From assembly GCA_031278795.1 (NCBI GenBank), contig JAITJT010000110.1, positions 1-6,423 of the forward strand: a DNA stretch of 6,423 nucleotides, in the 5' to 3' direction. How positions within the stretch are numbered: the stretch's first letter is position 1; each line of letters opens with the position of its first letter. Both the position numbers and the translations under genes were made by a program. The DNA comes from Deltaproteobacteria bacterium. GTDB lineage: Bacteria > Desulfobacterota > Desulfarculia > Adiutricales > Adiutricaceae. Below, piece by piece: positions 1 to 5,909 of this stretch. A model generated the notes under the pieces. It made no database searches and was not told where the DNA came from. It worked only from the letters and a program-made list of their open reading frames with translations.

Positions 1-2099
1 TAGGGAAGCTTGCGGAAGGTCTCCAGCTCGAACTCCTTGATGACTATCTTCTGCTGGCCCAATATCTCGTCCGCCAATATGGACTGGCGGGTCTCGTTTT
101 TGCCGCGCAGGATGACAAAGACCAAACTACCTTGGCTGGTGGTGACGGCCTCCTGATCCTCTAGGTCTGCGGTGTGCTCGAATGACATGTCCTCTTCCGG
201 AAGACCCAGGAGGCCCTTGAGGTCAATCACCGAGATGACCATGTCCCGGTGCCGGAAGACGGCACCGTCCTTGTGGTGGTGCACGTCCTCCTTGGGGACG
301 GTGACTATCTCGTTTACAAACTCCAGGGGCAAACAGAAGGTGGAGTTGGAGACCCTGATCATGATGGCCTCCTTGGTCAGGAGGGTGTTGGTGATGGGAA
401 GCCTGAGCCCCACCGAGAGGCCCTGACCGGGCTTGTTGTCAATCAATACCTCCCCGTTCCACTTCTTGAGGTTGGTCATGACCACGTCCATGCCCACGCC
501 CCTACCCGAGAGGTCGGTGGCCTGGTCCTTGGTGGAGAGCCCGGAGCTGAAGACCAGCATCTCAGCGTCCTTGTCGGGCATGGTCTCTTCCTGCTCCGGG
601 GTAATGAAGCCCCTCTCCATGGCCTTGGCCTTGATCTTACTAAGATCGAGGCCCCGGCCGTCATCTGAGACCTCTATCAGGATGGCCGCCTCCTCCTGGG
701 TGACGGTGATGTTAACCGTCCCGCGCTTGGGTTTTCCCGCGGCCACCCGCTCGTCCGGAAACTCCAGTCCGTGATCCACGGCGTTCCTCACGATGTGGAC
801 CATGGCCTGCTCCACGTCGTCCAGTAGGCTCTTGTCTATGGGAACCCGCTCGCCAACTATGACCATCTCGGCCTCTTTCCCTATCTTGTGGGAGATGTCA
901 CGCACCAGGCGGGGGAATTTCTTCAAGATGTTGTTCATCTCCACCTGGCGCACCTCCATGATGGAGCGCTGCAGGTTCACTATGTCATTGGAGATGGTCC
1001 TGGAAACCGTCGCGAAGTCCCTTAAGAGGCTAGCGTCCACGCCCGCCTGCCTAAAGGAGAACTGGAGGTGGTTCAGGATCTCGCTTTTGGTGATGAGCCT
1101 TCCCACGGACTCCAGAAATAGGTCTATCTTGGCCTCGTCCACGCGGATGGTCTTGACCTGGGGCTCTTTGACGCTGCTGGAGGACTTGGAGCTCCTCGCG
1201 GTCTTCACCGCCGGGGCCTCCACCTCCACCTGGAACTTCTGCTTGAGATTGGTGAGCATCTCGTTGAAGAACTCCACCGTCATCTGATCCATTTCCAGCT
1301 GTCTCTCGGTGAAGAGGCTTAAGCCGTCGCCCAGCTCGGCTATGAGGTTCATGGCGTCCTCGGTCGCCACGTCCGCAAGCGTTGTGTAGAGGTTGTTGGC
1401 CGTGTCCAGGAAGGTCTTGGCGTCCTGCGCTGTTTCCTTCCCGTCCTTGTATTTGGCTAAGATTTCCTCCATGACCCTAACCATCTCGGTTAGATCGGCT
1501 CCGTTATAGTTGAAGCGGATTTGATTGGAGCTATCCTCCTCCAAGGTAGCCAGTGCCAAGCCGGTGTTCACGTCCGAGACGTCTTTTTTTATGAGCTCTG
1601 ACTCGTTTTCCTCCAAGGTGGGGATAACGGCCTCTAAATCTTCCACCAGCTTCTTGGCGGCGTCCACCAGCTGGGAGTCCCGGCGGTTTATCTTATCTAT
1701 CTGGGCCTGGATTTCACCTATGAAGGCCATGTGGTCCGCGGTCATGGCCGTGTAGGATATGTCTTCCTCCAATCTCGCTATGATATCGCGGAAGATGTCG
1801 TTACCCTTAAAGAGCAGATCAACTATTTTGGGGTATTTGTTGAGGATGGCATTGTTCTTGTCGATTATGCTCATGAGGTCTTCCAGACGGTGGGCAATAT
1901 TTGCGATATTGTCCACGTTGAACATCTTGGAAGAGCCCTTGAGCGAGTGCATGTGCCGGAAGAGAGAAAAAATGGTCTCGCTGTTGGAGGGATCCTGCTC
2001 CAGGTTCACCAGTTCATTGTCGAGGGTCTCTATGGTTTCCCGGACCTCGTCTTTGTACTGCTCAAACAATTCGGCGATGTTTTCGTCACTAACGCTCAT
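1..2099 (-). CDS. cheA: CheA-type chemotaxis histidine kinase, C-terminus cut by the window edge
   Basis: Cytoplasmic sensor kinase of chemotaxis: it autophosphorylates on a His and passes the phosphate to CheY. The reverse strand reads 699 codons without a stop and leaves the window at base 1. Visible in order: HPt domain (about 1-110) with FRHMHSLKGSSKMF and phospho-His H51; an unassigned acidic, probably helical stretch (about 111-297); a Ser/Lys-rich linker (298-313); dimerisation helices (about 318-385); an HATPase with N-box HIVRNAVDHGLE (435-446), G1 DDGRGL (479-484), FSSGLST (517-523) and G2 GRGVGMDVV (532-540); and a CheW-like domain from about 572 to the edge. The ATG at 2099 has GGAGG five bases upstream. 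An in-frame ATG at 2114 lies directly against another GGAGG, so it is a less likely start. A normal CheA would need roughly 30 more residues. No P2 (CheY-binding) domain is recognised. The family call is secure; the pathway (motility or another Che-like system) is inferred. Confidence 0.96.
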   Translation of the reverse strand, partial: MSVSDENIAELFEQYKDEVRETIETLDNELVNLEQDPSNSETIFSLFRHMHSLKGSSKMFNVDNIANIAHRLEDLMSIIDKNNAILNKYPKIVDLLFKGNDIFRDIIARLEEDISYTAMTADHMAFIGEIQAQIDKINRRDSQLVDAAKKLVEDLEAVIPTLEENESELIKKDVSDVNTGLALATLEEDSSNQIRFNYNGADLTEMVRVMEEILAKYKDGKETAQDAKTFLDTANNLYTTLADVATEDAMNLIAELGDGLSLFTERQLEMDQMTVEFFNEMLTNLKQKFQVEVEAPAVKTARSSKSSSSVKEPQVKTIRVDEAKIDLFLESVGRLITKSEILNHLQFSFRQAGVDASLLRDFATVSRTISNDIVNLQRSIMEVRQVEMNNILKKFPRLVRDISHKIGKEAEMVIVGERVPIDKSLLDDVEQAMVHIVRNAVDHGLEFPDERVAAGKPKRGTVNITVTQEEAAILIEVSDDGRGLDLSKIKAKAMERGFITPEQEETMPDKDAEMLVFSSGLSTKDQATDLSGRGVGMDVVMTNLKKWNGEVLIDNKPGQGLSVGLRLPITNTLLTKEAIMIRVSNSTFCLPLEFVNEIVTVPKEDVHHHKDGAVFRHRDMVISVIDLKGLLGLPEEDMSFEHTADLEDQEAVTTSQGSLVFVILRGKNETRQSILADEILGQQKIVIKEFELETFRKLP

Positions 2100-2104
2100 C
2101 TTTT

Positions 2105-2109
2105 CCTCC
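2105..2109 (-). promoter_or_regulatory. Ribosome binding site of cheA
   Basis: GGAGG on the minus strand lies five bases before the ATG at 2099. It decides between this start and the in-frame ATG at 2114, whose own GGAGG (2115-2119) touches the ATG without a spacer. Confidence 0.75.
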
Positions 2110-2161
2110 GGCATCCTCCAGTCTTTGGATTCCGCCTTTACCGCTAGCCACGGCCTAAAAG

Positions 2162-2191
2162 CCTATAGTTTGCGGATTCACTTTGAATCAA
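2162..2191 (-). promoter_or_regulatory. Weak sigma70-like promoter candidate before cheA, overlapped by a dyad
   Basis: On the minus strand TTGATT (2186-2191) and TATAGG (2162-2167) are 18 bp apart, each matching four of six consensus bases. A perfect dyad, GATTCA and TGAATC around a 3-base centre (2175-2189), sits between the two boxes and overlaps the -35. It could be an operator or a chance hairpin. cheA may also be transcribed from cheY. Low confidence, from eye matching only. Confidence 0.22.
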
Positions 2192-2253
2192 GCCTTAAAC
2201 TGTTTAATTAGCCACTCTCCATAAAGTCTACTAGCTTATAAGCCTTACATTTA

Positions 2254-2269
2254 GGGGACCTAAATCCCC
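2254..2269 (-). terminator. Possible stem-loop between cheY and cheA (weak terminator or read-through control)
   Basis: GGGGA and TCCCC pair around a six-base loop, about 18 bases after the cheY stop. An alternative stem, TTTAGG with CCTAAA (2250-2264), overlaps it. No U-run follows on the minus strand, so it is not a standard intrinsic terminator. It could lower read-through from cheY to cheA or protect the cheY mRNA 3' end. A ten-base palindrome (GCTTATAAGC, 2234-2243) lies just downstream. Confidence 0.3.
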
Positions 2270-2286
2270 AAAAAGAAAGATCCCCT

Positions 2287-2667
2287 TCACGAGAGATCCA
2301 AGGCCTTTTTTACGGCCTGCATCACCTTCTCCTCGTCGTAGGGTTTGATGATGTACTGCTTGGCGCCTATCTTGAGGCAGTGCATGACGGTTCTCGCGTC
2401 CGACACCGAGGAGGCCATGATTATCCTGGAACCCGGGTATTTTTCCATGAGCTTCTCCAGAACCTCGGTGCCCCTCAATTTGGGCATAACTATATCCAGC
2501 GTGGTGAGCTCTGGTTTCAGCTCATCGAAGAGCCTCAAGGCCTCCTCCCCGTCACTGGCCTGACCTACCACGTTAAAACCCTGGGAGTTGAACAGTTTGA
2601 AAAGCATCTGGCGCATGACCGGAGAATCATCCACTATTAAAACGCTTTGTCCATTGCCAACCGTCAT
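2287..2667 (-). CDS. cheY: CheY-like single-domain response regulator
   Basis: A 126-residue protein made of one receiver domain with no output domain, the usual size and form of CheY. In chemotaxis it takes phosphate from CheA and binds the flagellar motor switch. The receiver residues are present: acidic pair D13-D14 (VLIVDDSPVMR), phosphoacceptor D58 (TLDIVMPKLRG), Ser at the conserved Thr/Ser switch position (S86, IIMASS), aromatic switch Y105 and K108 in KPY. The ATG at 2667 has AAAGGAG six bases upstream, and an in-frame TAA (2680-2682) lies just before it, so the start is well fixed. It is the gene immediately before cheA on the same strand, 187 bp away, which supports the pairing. A stand-alone receiver could also serve a non-flagellar output; the motor role is inferred from family and neighbour. 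Confidence 0.93.
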   Translation of the reverse strand: MTVGNGQSVLIVDDSPVMRQMLFKLFNSQGFNVVGQASDGEEALRLFDELKPELTTLDIVMPKLRGTEVLEKLMEKYPGSRIIMASSVSDARTVMHCLKIGAKQYIIKPYDEEKVMQAVKKALDLS

Positions 2668-2673
2668 GAATAT

Positions 2674-2680
2674 CTCCTTT
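2674..2680 (-). promoter_or_regulatory. Ribosome binding site of cheY
   Basis: AAAGGAG on the minus strand lies six bases before the ATG at 2667. An in-frame TAA overlaps its upstream end, excluding a longer protein. Confidence 0.75.
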
Positions 2681-2729
2681 TAGTTCTGAAACATGGGGGG
2701 TACCCGTTGAGACGAGACAGGCGACTCTT

Positions 2730-2773
2730 GAGAGCCCTAGGCTAGCCGGAATTGCTAGCTAAAAGATGCTCTC
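2730..2773 (-). repeat. Nested dyad in the cheY leader
   Basis: Outer arms GAGAGC (2730-2735) and GCTCTC (2768-2773) enclose a second pair, two copies of the self-complementary GCTAGC (2741-2746 and 2754-2759) around seven bases. As RNA on the minus strand this would be a two-step stem with an asymmetric internal loop, ending about 60 bases before the cheY start codon. It could be a leader structure or a protein-binding dyad. No U-run follows, so a terminator is unlikely. Function unknown. Confidence 0.4.
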
Positions 2774-2831
2774 TCGCGTATAAGGCGAACGTTTAATAAA
2801 AAAAACTTGTCCCAAAAAGCCTTATTAGGAG

Positions 2832-2852
2832 ATAGCTTAGGGAGTAAGCTAT
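2832..2852. repeat. Perfect 8-bp inverted repeat
   Basis: ATAGCTTA and TAAGCTAT pair perfectly around the five-base centre GGGAG. No T-run follows on either strand, so it is not a clear terminator. It lies just before the G4CC tandem array. It could be a binding site or a remnant of a small mobile repeat. Confidence 0.5.
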
Positions 2853-2879
2853 GTTAACACCCTCACCCAAGAAATCCCA

Positions 2880-2952
2880 AAGGGGCCTTCCAAAGGACTT
2901 CCAGAGGGGCCTTCCAGAGGGGCCTGCCAAGGGGCCTACCAAGTGGGCCTTC
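2880..2952. repeat. Degenerate tandem array, six units of 11-13 nt (core GGGGCCTTCC)
   Basis: Six adjacent units start at 2880, 2892, 2903, 2916, 2929 and 2941. Each reads roughly A-rich, then GGGGCC, then T-N-CC. The two best units, at 2903 and 2916, differ by one base. Unit length varies between 11 and 13, so this is a decaying or slipping array. GGGG and CC/TTCC in alternating units could fold into several competing hairpins. No stem, spacer or leader pattern of a CRISPR is present. Confidence 0.75.
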
Positions 2953-3153
2953 TTGATAAGGATATGTTAGAAGGGGAGAAAATTCACACCCAAAAGTCAA
3001 AAAATCCAGGAAAGAGGCATTTTACCTCTCCCGCGCCTTAAGTAACAACTCGCCTCTAGAATATAACATCCAATTAGCTGGATTGTCCACTTTAGGGCCC
3101 CTGTGAAATCCCCTGAAACAAGGGGAGCCGCGCCCTTTGAGCTAGAAAAGGCT

Positions 3154-3182
3154 TTGACAGCATAAAATTTGAGACATAAACT
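3154..3182 (+). promoter_or_regulatory. Promoter-like TTGACA-N17-TAAACT pointing toward aroA
   Basis: A perfect -35 TTGACA (3154-3159) and TAAACT (3177-3182, four of six -10 bases) are 17 bp apart, the preferred spacing. The start of transcription would be near 3189, about 530 bases before the aroA ATG. It would make a long leader carrying the 13-nt repeat array, or a separate non-coding RNA. Seen by eye only; no transcript evidence. Confidence 0.4.
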
Positions 3183-3340
3183 CTTTCAATATATGGTGTT
3201 TAATTATTTAAAAAGCTTAGATATGGAAATTCTCTTAAGAGGAAATTAAAAGGATTAGGGGAAAAGGTGAAAATAACGCCTCAAAACTTCGTTTTAGCCC
3301 TAATTTACCCTCAAATTAACATTTAGCTTTAGCGCTAAGT

Positions 3341-3392
3341 TTTAGTTCTTGGCTTTAGTTCTTGGCTTTAGTTCTTGGCTTTAGTTCTTGGC
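3341..3392. repeat. Four perfect tandem copies of a 13-nt unit
   Basis: TTTAGTTCTTGGC occurs four times without a change at 3341, 3354, 3367 and 3380. The sequence before it (3321-3340) carries partial relatives (TTTAGC, TTTAGCGC), and the fifth position begins to match (CTTGAC) and then decays. Perfect identity suggests recent expansion by slippage. The unit is not a multiple of three and lies outside any gene. Confidence 0.92.
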
Positions 3393-3621
3393 CTTGACTT
3401 CCAGCATAAATCCTTCAAGTTTAAAGGTGTTATTTGGGACCCGCTTGTAGGCGCTTATTAGAGAGCTGCTTTCTAGCTTACGCTAGTTATTGTGGAGAGA
3501 GCTTATGGGATATTTATGAAATTTTTGATGTTTTTGCTGTTTTTATTTGCCCAAAGACTTCCATTCTTTCAAAAGCTAAAAAACTTTTAGGTAATTCACA
3601 AAAAACAAAAAAAAGTCTCTC

Positions 3622-3650
3622 TTGCTTAAAAGCCCGACTTGGGCCATAAT
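3622..3650 (+). promoter_or_regulatory. Candidate aroA promoter
   Basis: TTGCTT (3622-3627) and CATAAT (3645-3650, five of six -10 bases) are 17 bp apart. Transcription would start near 3657 and give a leader of about 60 bases before the aroA ATG. This is the closest plausible promoter for the aroA-aroE pair. The -35 is weak (TTG plus mismatches). Confidence 0.4.
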
Positions 3651-3705
3651 TGCACCCGACGGTGTATCTTGTGTGTCAATCTTTTTTCTCCCTAAATAAG
3701 CTCCA

Positions 3706-3712
3706 GGGGGGG
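3706..3712 (+). promoter_or_regulatory. G-run ribosome binding site of aroA
   Basis: A run of seven G preceded by A ends seven bases before the ATG at 3720. It is an unusual, all-G form of the Shine-Dalgarno sequence. The in-frame TAA at 3714-3716 rules out any longer start. Confidence 0.6.
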
Positions 3713-3719
3713 CTAAAGC

Positions 3720-4985
3720 ATGCCTTTAATCGGCCAATTCACCCCTCCGGGGGATAAATCCTTGAGCCATAGGCTCATCCTCTTCGCCCTGGTCGCCAGA
3801 GGCGAAATGCTCGTCTCCGGGCTCTCGGACTGCGACGACGTCATGACCAGCCTCTCCATATTTAGGGAGCTGGGGGGAAGGGCCGAGAAAGAGCGCGGGG
3901 GAACGCGCGTCTACGGCTTGGATCGTCAGATTGACCCCAAGAAGTCCTTTGACCTCTACTGCGGAAACTCCGGCACCACCATGCGCCTTATCTCGGGACT
4001 CTTGGCGGGCATACCTGGAGAGTACATCCTAGACGGAGACGTCCAGCTGAGGCGGAGGCCCATGGAGCGGGTGGCCGAGCCCTTGAGGCAGATGGGGGCC
4101 AGGGTGGAAACCCTGGCCGGTAAGCCTCCGGTGAAGATCTATGGAACTGAGCTCTCCCCTATCGACTATAACATGAAGGATTCCAGCGCCCAGCTGAAGG
4201 GGGCCGTGCTCCTGGCTGGGTTCTCCGCCAAGAGCGGTCCCACCACGGTCACCGAGAGATCCCTCACCCGCACCCACACCGAGAGGCTCATAGACTACTT
4301 TGGGGGACACATGGTATCCGAGCACCTGAGGCACTCGGTCTGGCCGGGAACCCTTAACTTGAGGGAGAGCTTTTCCACCCCCAGCGACCCCTCCTGCGCG
4401 GCTTTTTTCCTGACCACGGCCGCCATGCTACCTGAGAGCTCAGTCACTGCCTGCAACATGCTCATGGCCCAGGGCCGCACCGGCTTCCTGAGGGTCCTTG
4501 ACCGCATGGGGGCATCGGTTAGGCTCACCATGACCTCGGACACCCCCGAGCCCACCGGGGACGTTACCGTGGAGTACCAGGGACCCTTGAAGGCTACCGA
4601 GATACCCGCAGACGACGTGCCCGCCTTGATTGACGAGATACCCATACTTGCGCTCGCCGCCACCCAGGCCGAGGGCACCACCGTGTTCAGGAAGGTGGAC
4701 GAGCTCAGGATCAAGGAAACCGACAGGCTCATGAGCATCCGCCACCAGCTGGGCGCCTTGGGCGCCAGGGTGTGGATCCAGGGTGACGACCTCTATATCC
4801 AGGGCCCCACCTCCTTTATCATTCCCGAGTCCCTGGACTCGGGAAAGGACCACCGCCTGGCCATGACCTTAACCCTGGCGCTCTTGATAGCCCGGGCCAG
4901 GACGCCCATTTTGGGGGTGGAGTCCATCTCCGTTAGCTACCCGGAGTTCGATAGCGACCTAAAACTACTCTGGAGGGACGAGTGA
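3720..4985 (+). CDS. aroA: 3-phosphoshikimate 1-carboxyvinyltransferase (EPSP synthase)
   Basis: Joins shikimate-3-phosphate and phosphoenolpyruvate to give EPSP and phosphate, the sixth step to chorismate, in the cytoplasm. The 421-residue length fits the family. Motifs in order: GDKSLSHR (11-18) with substrate-binding K13, S14 and R18; GNSGTTMRL (82-90); RRRPM (111-115); SSAQLKG (155-161); TRTHTERL (183-190); PSDPSCAAFF (221-230); DEIP (305-308) with the catalytic-type D305; ELRIKETDRL (328-337); DHRLAM (377-382); and VSYPEF (405-410). The glycine of GNSGT is present, as in ordinary enzymes, rather than the alanine of the insensitive CP4-type GNAAT. The ATG follows a G-run ribosome site, and an in-frame TAA two codons earlier fixes it as the first start. 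The stop overlaps the aroE start as GTGA, so the two are co-transcribed and probably translationally coupled. No frameshift or missing motif is seen. Confidence 0.97.
   Translation: MPLIGQFTPPGDKSLSHRLILFALVARGEMLVSGLSDCDDVMTSLSIFRELGGRAEKERGGTRVYGLDRQIDPKKSFDLYCGNSGTTMRLISGLLAGIPGEYILDGDVQLRRRPMERVAEPLRQMGARVETLAGKPPVKIYGTELSPIDYNMKDSSAQLKGAVLLAGFSAKSGPTTVTERSLTRTHTERLIDYFGGHMVSEHLRHSVWPGTLNLRESFSTPSDPSCAAFFLTTAAMLPESSVTACNMLMAQGRTGFLRVLDRMGASVRLTMTSDTPEPTGDVTVEYQGPLKATEIPADDVPALIDEIPILALAATQAEGTTVFRKVDELRIKETDRLMSIRHQLGALGARVWIQGDDLYIQGPTSFIIPESLDSGKDHRLAMTLTLALLIARARTPILGVESISVSYPEFDSDLKLLWRDE
4972..4977 (+). promoter_or_regulatory. Ribosome binding site of aroE inside aroA
   Basis: GGAGGG lies within the last codons of aroA, four bases before the GTG at 4982. 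It supports the GTG start: the next in-frame ATG, at codon 25, lies after the SPSP substrate-binding motif and would lose it. Confidence 0.75.
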
Positions 4986-5809
4986 GCTCTTCCACCCCTC
5001 TCCTTTTGGGACTCTTGGGAGACAGTAGGGTCTACAAGTCCCCCTCCCCCAAGATGCACACAAGGGCCCTAGATTACGCCAAGCTGGGCGGATACTACGT
5101 GCCCTTACTCCTCGCGGCAAGCGATCTTCTTGAAACCCTTCCCATACTCTCCAAACTAAACTTCCAGGGCCTCAACGTGACCGCCCCCCTCAAGGAGGCT
5201 GTGCTCCCGCACCTAGGAGAGCTATCAGCCCAGGCCAAAAAGATAGGGGCGGCCAACACGCTTTCCAGGGACCCCAAGGACGGCCTCTACCACGGCCACA
5301 ACACGGACGCTGACGGATTCGCGAGCGCCTACCTAAAAGACCTCAAAGCCTCCACGGCCCTGGTGCTCGGCGCCGGCGGCGCCGCCAGGGCCGTGCTCTT
5401 CGCCCTCAAGGAGAGGGGTTTCAGCCCCACTGTCATGAACCGCAGCCAGGACAAGGCCGAGTCCCTGGCCCATGAGTTCGAGAGCCAGTTCACTCCCTAC
5501 GGGGAATCGGATGCCTTTCCCCTGGTGATTAACACCACCTCGGCCTCCTCCTTGGCGGAGCTTGGTGGCTCTCTGGACATAAAACTCCAAGAAGCCGCAA
5601 CCGTGGTGGACATCAATTACAAGAGGCCAGACAACTGGTTCAGGGAGCTCGCCGCGCGCCAGGGTGCGGTATTTTTTGACGGGCTCCTCATGCTAGCCCA
5701 CCAGGCGAGGCTCTCGTTTATGATCTTTACCAAAATAAAAGACATTCCGCTGGATCCTTTCTTAGATGCCTTAAATATAAGGCATCATGAAAGCAACCGC
5801 GCCAATTAA
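4982..5809 (+). CDS. aroE: Shikimate dehydrogenase (NADP-type)
   Basis: Reduces 3-dehydroshikimate to shikimate, the fourth step to chorismate. The 275 residues match the AroE family length. N-terminal substrate domain: YKSPSPKMH (18-26), where S20 and S22 take the place of the shikimate-binding serines; NVTAPLKE (65-72) with catalytic K71; AANTL (90-94); and GHNTDADGF (105-113) with catalytic-type D109. Nucleotide-binding domain: VLGAGGAARAV (128-138), the NADP-preferring NRSQDKA (153-159), LVINTTSAS (181-189) and VVDINYKRP (208-216). C-terminal FFDGLLMLAHQA (231-242) carries the conserved Q241. The start is a GTG that overlaps the aroA stop by four bases, with GGAGGG just upstream. In the INTTSAS segment a serine stands where many AroE proteins have a glycine (INATS-x-G). 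The last codons contain a perfect hairpin. AroE rather than the quinate/shikimate paralogue YdiB is favoured by the aroA neighbour. Confidence 0.95.
   Translation: MSSSTPLLLGLLGDSRVYKSPSPKMHTRALDYAKLGGYYVPLLLAASDLLETLPILSKLNFQGLNVTAPLKEAVLPHLGELSAQAKKIGAANTLSRDPKDGLYHGHNTDADGFASAYLKDLKASTALVLGAGGAARAVLFALKERGFSPTVMNRSQDKAESLAHEFESQFTPYGESDAFPLVINTTSASSLAELGGSLDIKLQEAATVVDINYKRPDNWFRELAARQGAVFFDGLLMLAHQARLSFMIFTKIKDIPLDPFLDALNIRHHESNRAN
5765..5786 (+). repeat. Perfect 9-bp hairpin inside the 3' end of aroE
   Basis: GATGCCTTA and TAAGGCATC pair perfectly around an AATA tetraloop, ending 20 bases before the last codon's stop triplet. No U-run follows (the next bases are ATGAAAGC), so it is not a standard intrinsic terminator. 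It may act in 3' end processing or mRNA stability. It encodes part of the C-terminal DALNIRHH segment. Confidence 0.6.
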
Positions 5810-5909
5810 CCTTAGTGTTTTACCTTTCTCAATTATTTTGTGTGTTCTTTTAAATTTAGGTGACTACTCTTTGGGTGATTCTTTCTCTTAAATATATGAG
5901 GCTCTTTTT

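Larger units (their letters stand above)
2668..3719. other. Divergent intergenic spacer of about 1 kb without a convincing gene
   Basis: This AT-rich spacer separates cheY (leftward) from aroA (rightward). I find no tRNA or rRNA and no protein with a recognisable motif. It holds a nested dyad, a perfect inverted repeat, a degenerate G4CC array, a 13-nt tandem array and two promoter candidates, listed separately. Smaller dyads also occur: AGAGG/CCTCT (3013-3029), ATCCA/TGGAT (3068-3083), TCCCCT/AGGGGA (3109-3126), the palindromes CTCTTAAGAG (3232-3241) and TTAGCGCTAA (3329-3338), and CTAAAA/TTTTAG (3576-3590). The density of small dyads is notable, but some are expected by chance in sequence of this composition. 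Confidence 0.7.

Noticed and set aside
172..2211. Several plus-strand open frames of 76-164 codons across this stretch
   Set aside because: They are antisense to the continuous CheA reading frame, whose HPt, HATPase and CheW-like motifs are clear, and they show no motif of their own.
2345..2640. Plus-strand open frames over the cheY gene
   Set aside because: They are shadows of the CheY receiver, which has all its active-site residues and a good ribosome site.
2730..3126. Insertion sequence ends suggested by several short inverted repeats
   Set aside because: The repeats are different from each other, there is no transposase frame, and no target duplication is seen.
3430..3520. tRNA-like or other structured RNA with several short pairings
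   Set aside because: No T-arm consensus, anticodon arm or acceptor stem could be built.
4029..4853. Minus-strand open frames of 101-147 codons inside aroA
   Set aside because: They are Gly/Pro/Val-rich shadows typical of a GC-rich gene read backwards; aroA is complete in the other strand.
5095..5590. Minus-strand open frames inside aroE
   Set aside because: Antisense shadows of a complete AroE with all catalytic motifs.
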